Assembly: GCA_002503595.1 (NCBI GenBank)
Contig: DASC01000053.1
Location: 1,162 to 6,284 of the forward strand
DNA: 5,123 nt
Reading direction: 5' to 3'
Source of the DNA: Candidatus Methanogaster sp. UBA203
GTDB lineage: Archaea; Halobacteriota; Methanosarcinia; Methanosarcinales; Methanogasteraceae
A model generated the notes under the pieces. That model worked only from the letters and a program-made list of their open reading frames with translations. It had not been told where the DNA came from and did not search any database. Below, piece by piece: positions 4,987-5,123 of this stretch. The position numbers were made by a program, and so were the translations under genes. The stretch's first letter is position 1. The number at the start of each line of letters is the position of its first letter.

Positions 4987-5123
4987 CGATAGTTCCCCTC
5001 ATCCTTCAAAGATGCAAGAAACTCCTCTCCTTTCCGGGTCAGGACATATTTGCCTGTTTTCGGAGCTCCCTCAAATAACATCAGTTCTTTCTTCACGAGA
5101 TTAGTTCTACTTTGTCACATTAA
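4983..5123 (-). pseudogene. C-terminal piece of a winged-helix-like protein (edge-truncated, likely broken)
   Basis: The minus-strand frame ending in TGA at 4985-4983 reads LM, then TGA at 5117-5115, then QSRTNLVKKELMLFEGAP and KTGKYVLTRKGEEFLASL and KDEGNYR. The stretch Y-V-L-T-R-K-G-E-E-F-L is the usual wing and final-helix ending of winged-helix DNA-binding domains, and QSRTNLVKKELM fits the preceding recognition-helix region. The reading frame seems to continue upstream through the TGA, so I read it as a nonsense-broken gene. A GTG at 5096 could start a 37-aa peptide, but that would begin inside the fold. The stop codon overlaps the start of the small ORF. The rest lies outside the window, so the family and the state of the gene cannot be settled. 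Confidence 0.45.

Noticed and set aside
4475..5123. An intact plus-strand gene in the right-hand region (for example the 62- and 72-codon ORFs at 4726-4981)
   Set aside because: They read through the antisense of the repeat block and hsdS remnant, giving repetitive Tyr/Ser or Thr/Ser peptides with no recognisable motif or ribosome binding site.

Overview
The window looks archaeal and euryarchaeal. Three genes encode archaeal-type ribosomal proteins (uL18, uS5, uL30) in the archaeal spc-operon order. The left edge carries the start of an Orc1/Cdc6 initiator. The largest gene ends in a PGF-CTERM-like sorting signal, and a small gene matches my recollection of the archaeal family DUF2103. Sequence style points to the Methanomicrobia and relatives (Methanosarcinales, ANME-1/Syntrophoarchaeales-like), but this placement is inference.

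Layout. 1-167 (-): N-terminus of Orc1/Cdc6, cut by the window edge. 168-274: short intergenic region with a candidate TATA box. 275-1860 (-): tightly packed uL18, uS5 and uL30 genes, transcribed right to left, with junctions of 0 bp and a 4-bp overlap. 1861-1973: divergent promoter region. 1974-4082 (+): 702-aa secreted, probably C-terminally anchored surface protein. 4157-4474 (+): DUF2103-like small protein. 4475-5123: no clearly intact gene on either strand, but the minus strand holds a decayed restriction-modification-like region. It contains a winged-helix-like C-terminal tail, a 50-codon ORF built on 4-residue repeats, and a broken fragment of a type I restriction specificity subunit (HsdS).

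How the parts relate. The ribosomal trio forms one operon with its own promoter and strong Shine-Dalgarno sites. It is cut off from the usual spc neighbours on both sides: L19e is not upstream of L18, and L15/SecY are not downstream of L30, where Orc1/Cdc6 follows instead. The surface protein is transcribed away from this operon from a promoter placed almost back-to-back. The right end is best read as remains of a defence cluster on the opposite strand, decayed up to within about 15 bp of the end of the DUF2103 gene.

I found no convincing new functional system. The most informative features are the broken ribosomal synteny, the multiply damaged hsdS remnant, and the 12-bp repeat and palindrome block just upstream of it.
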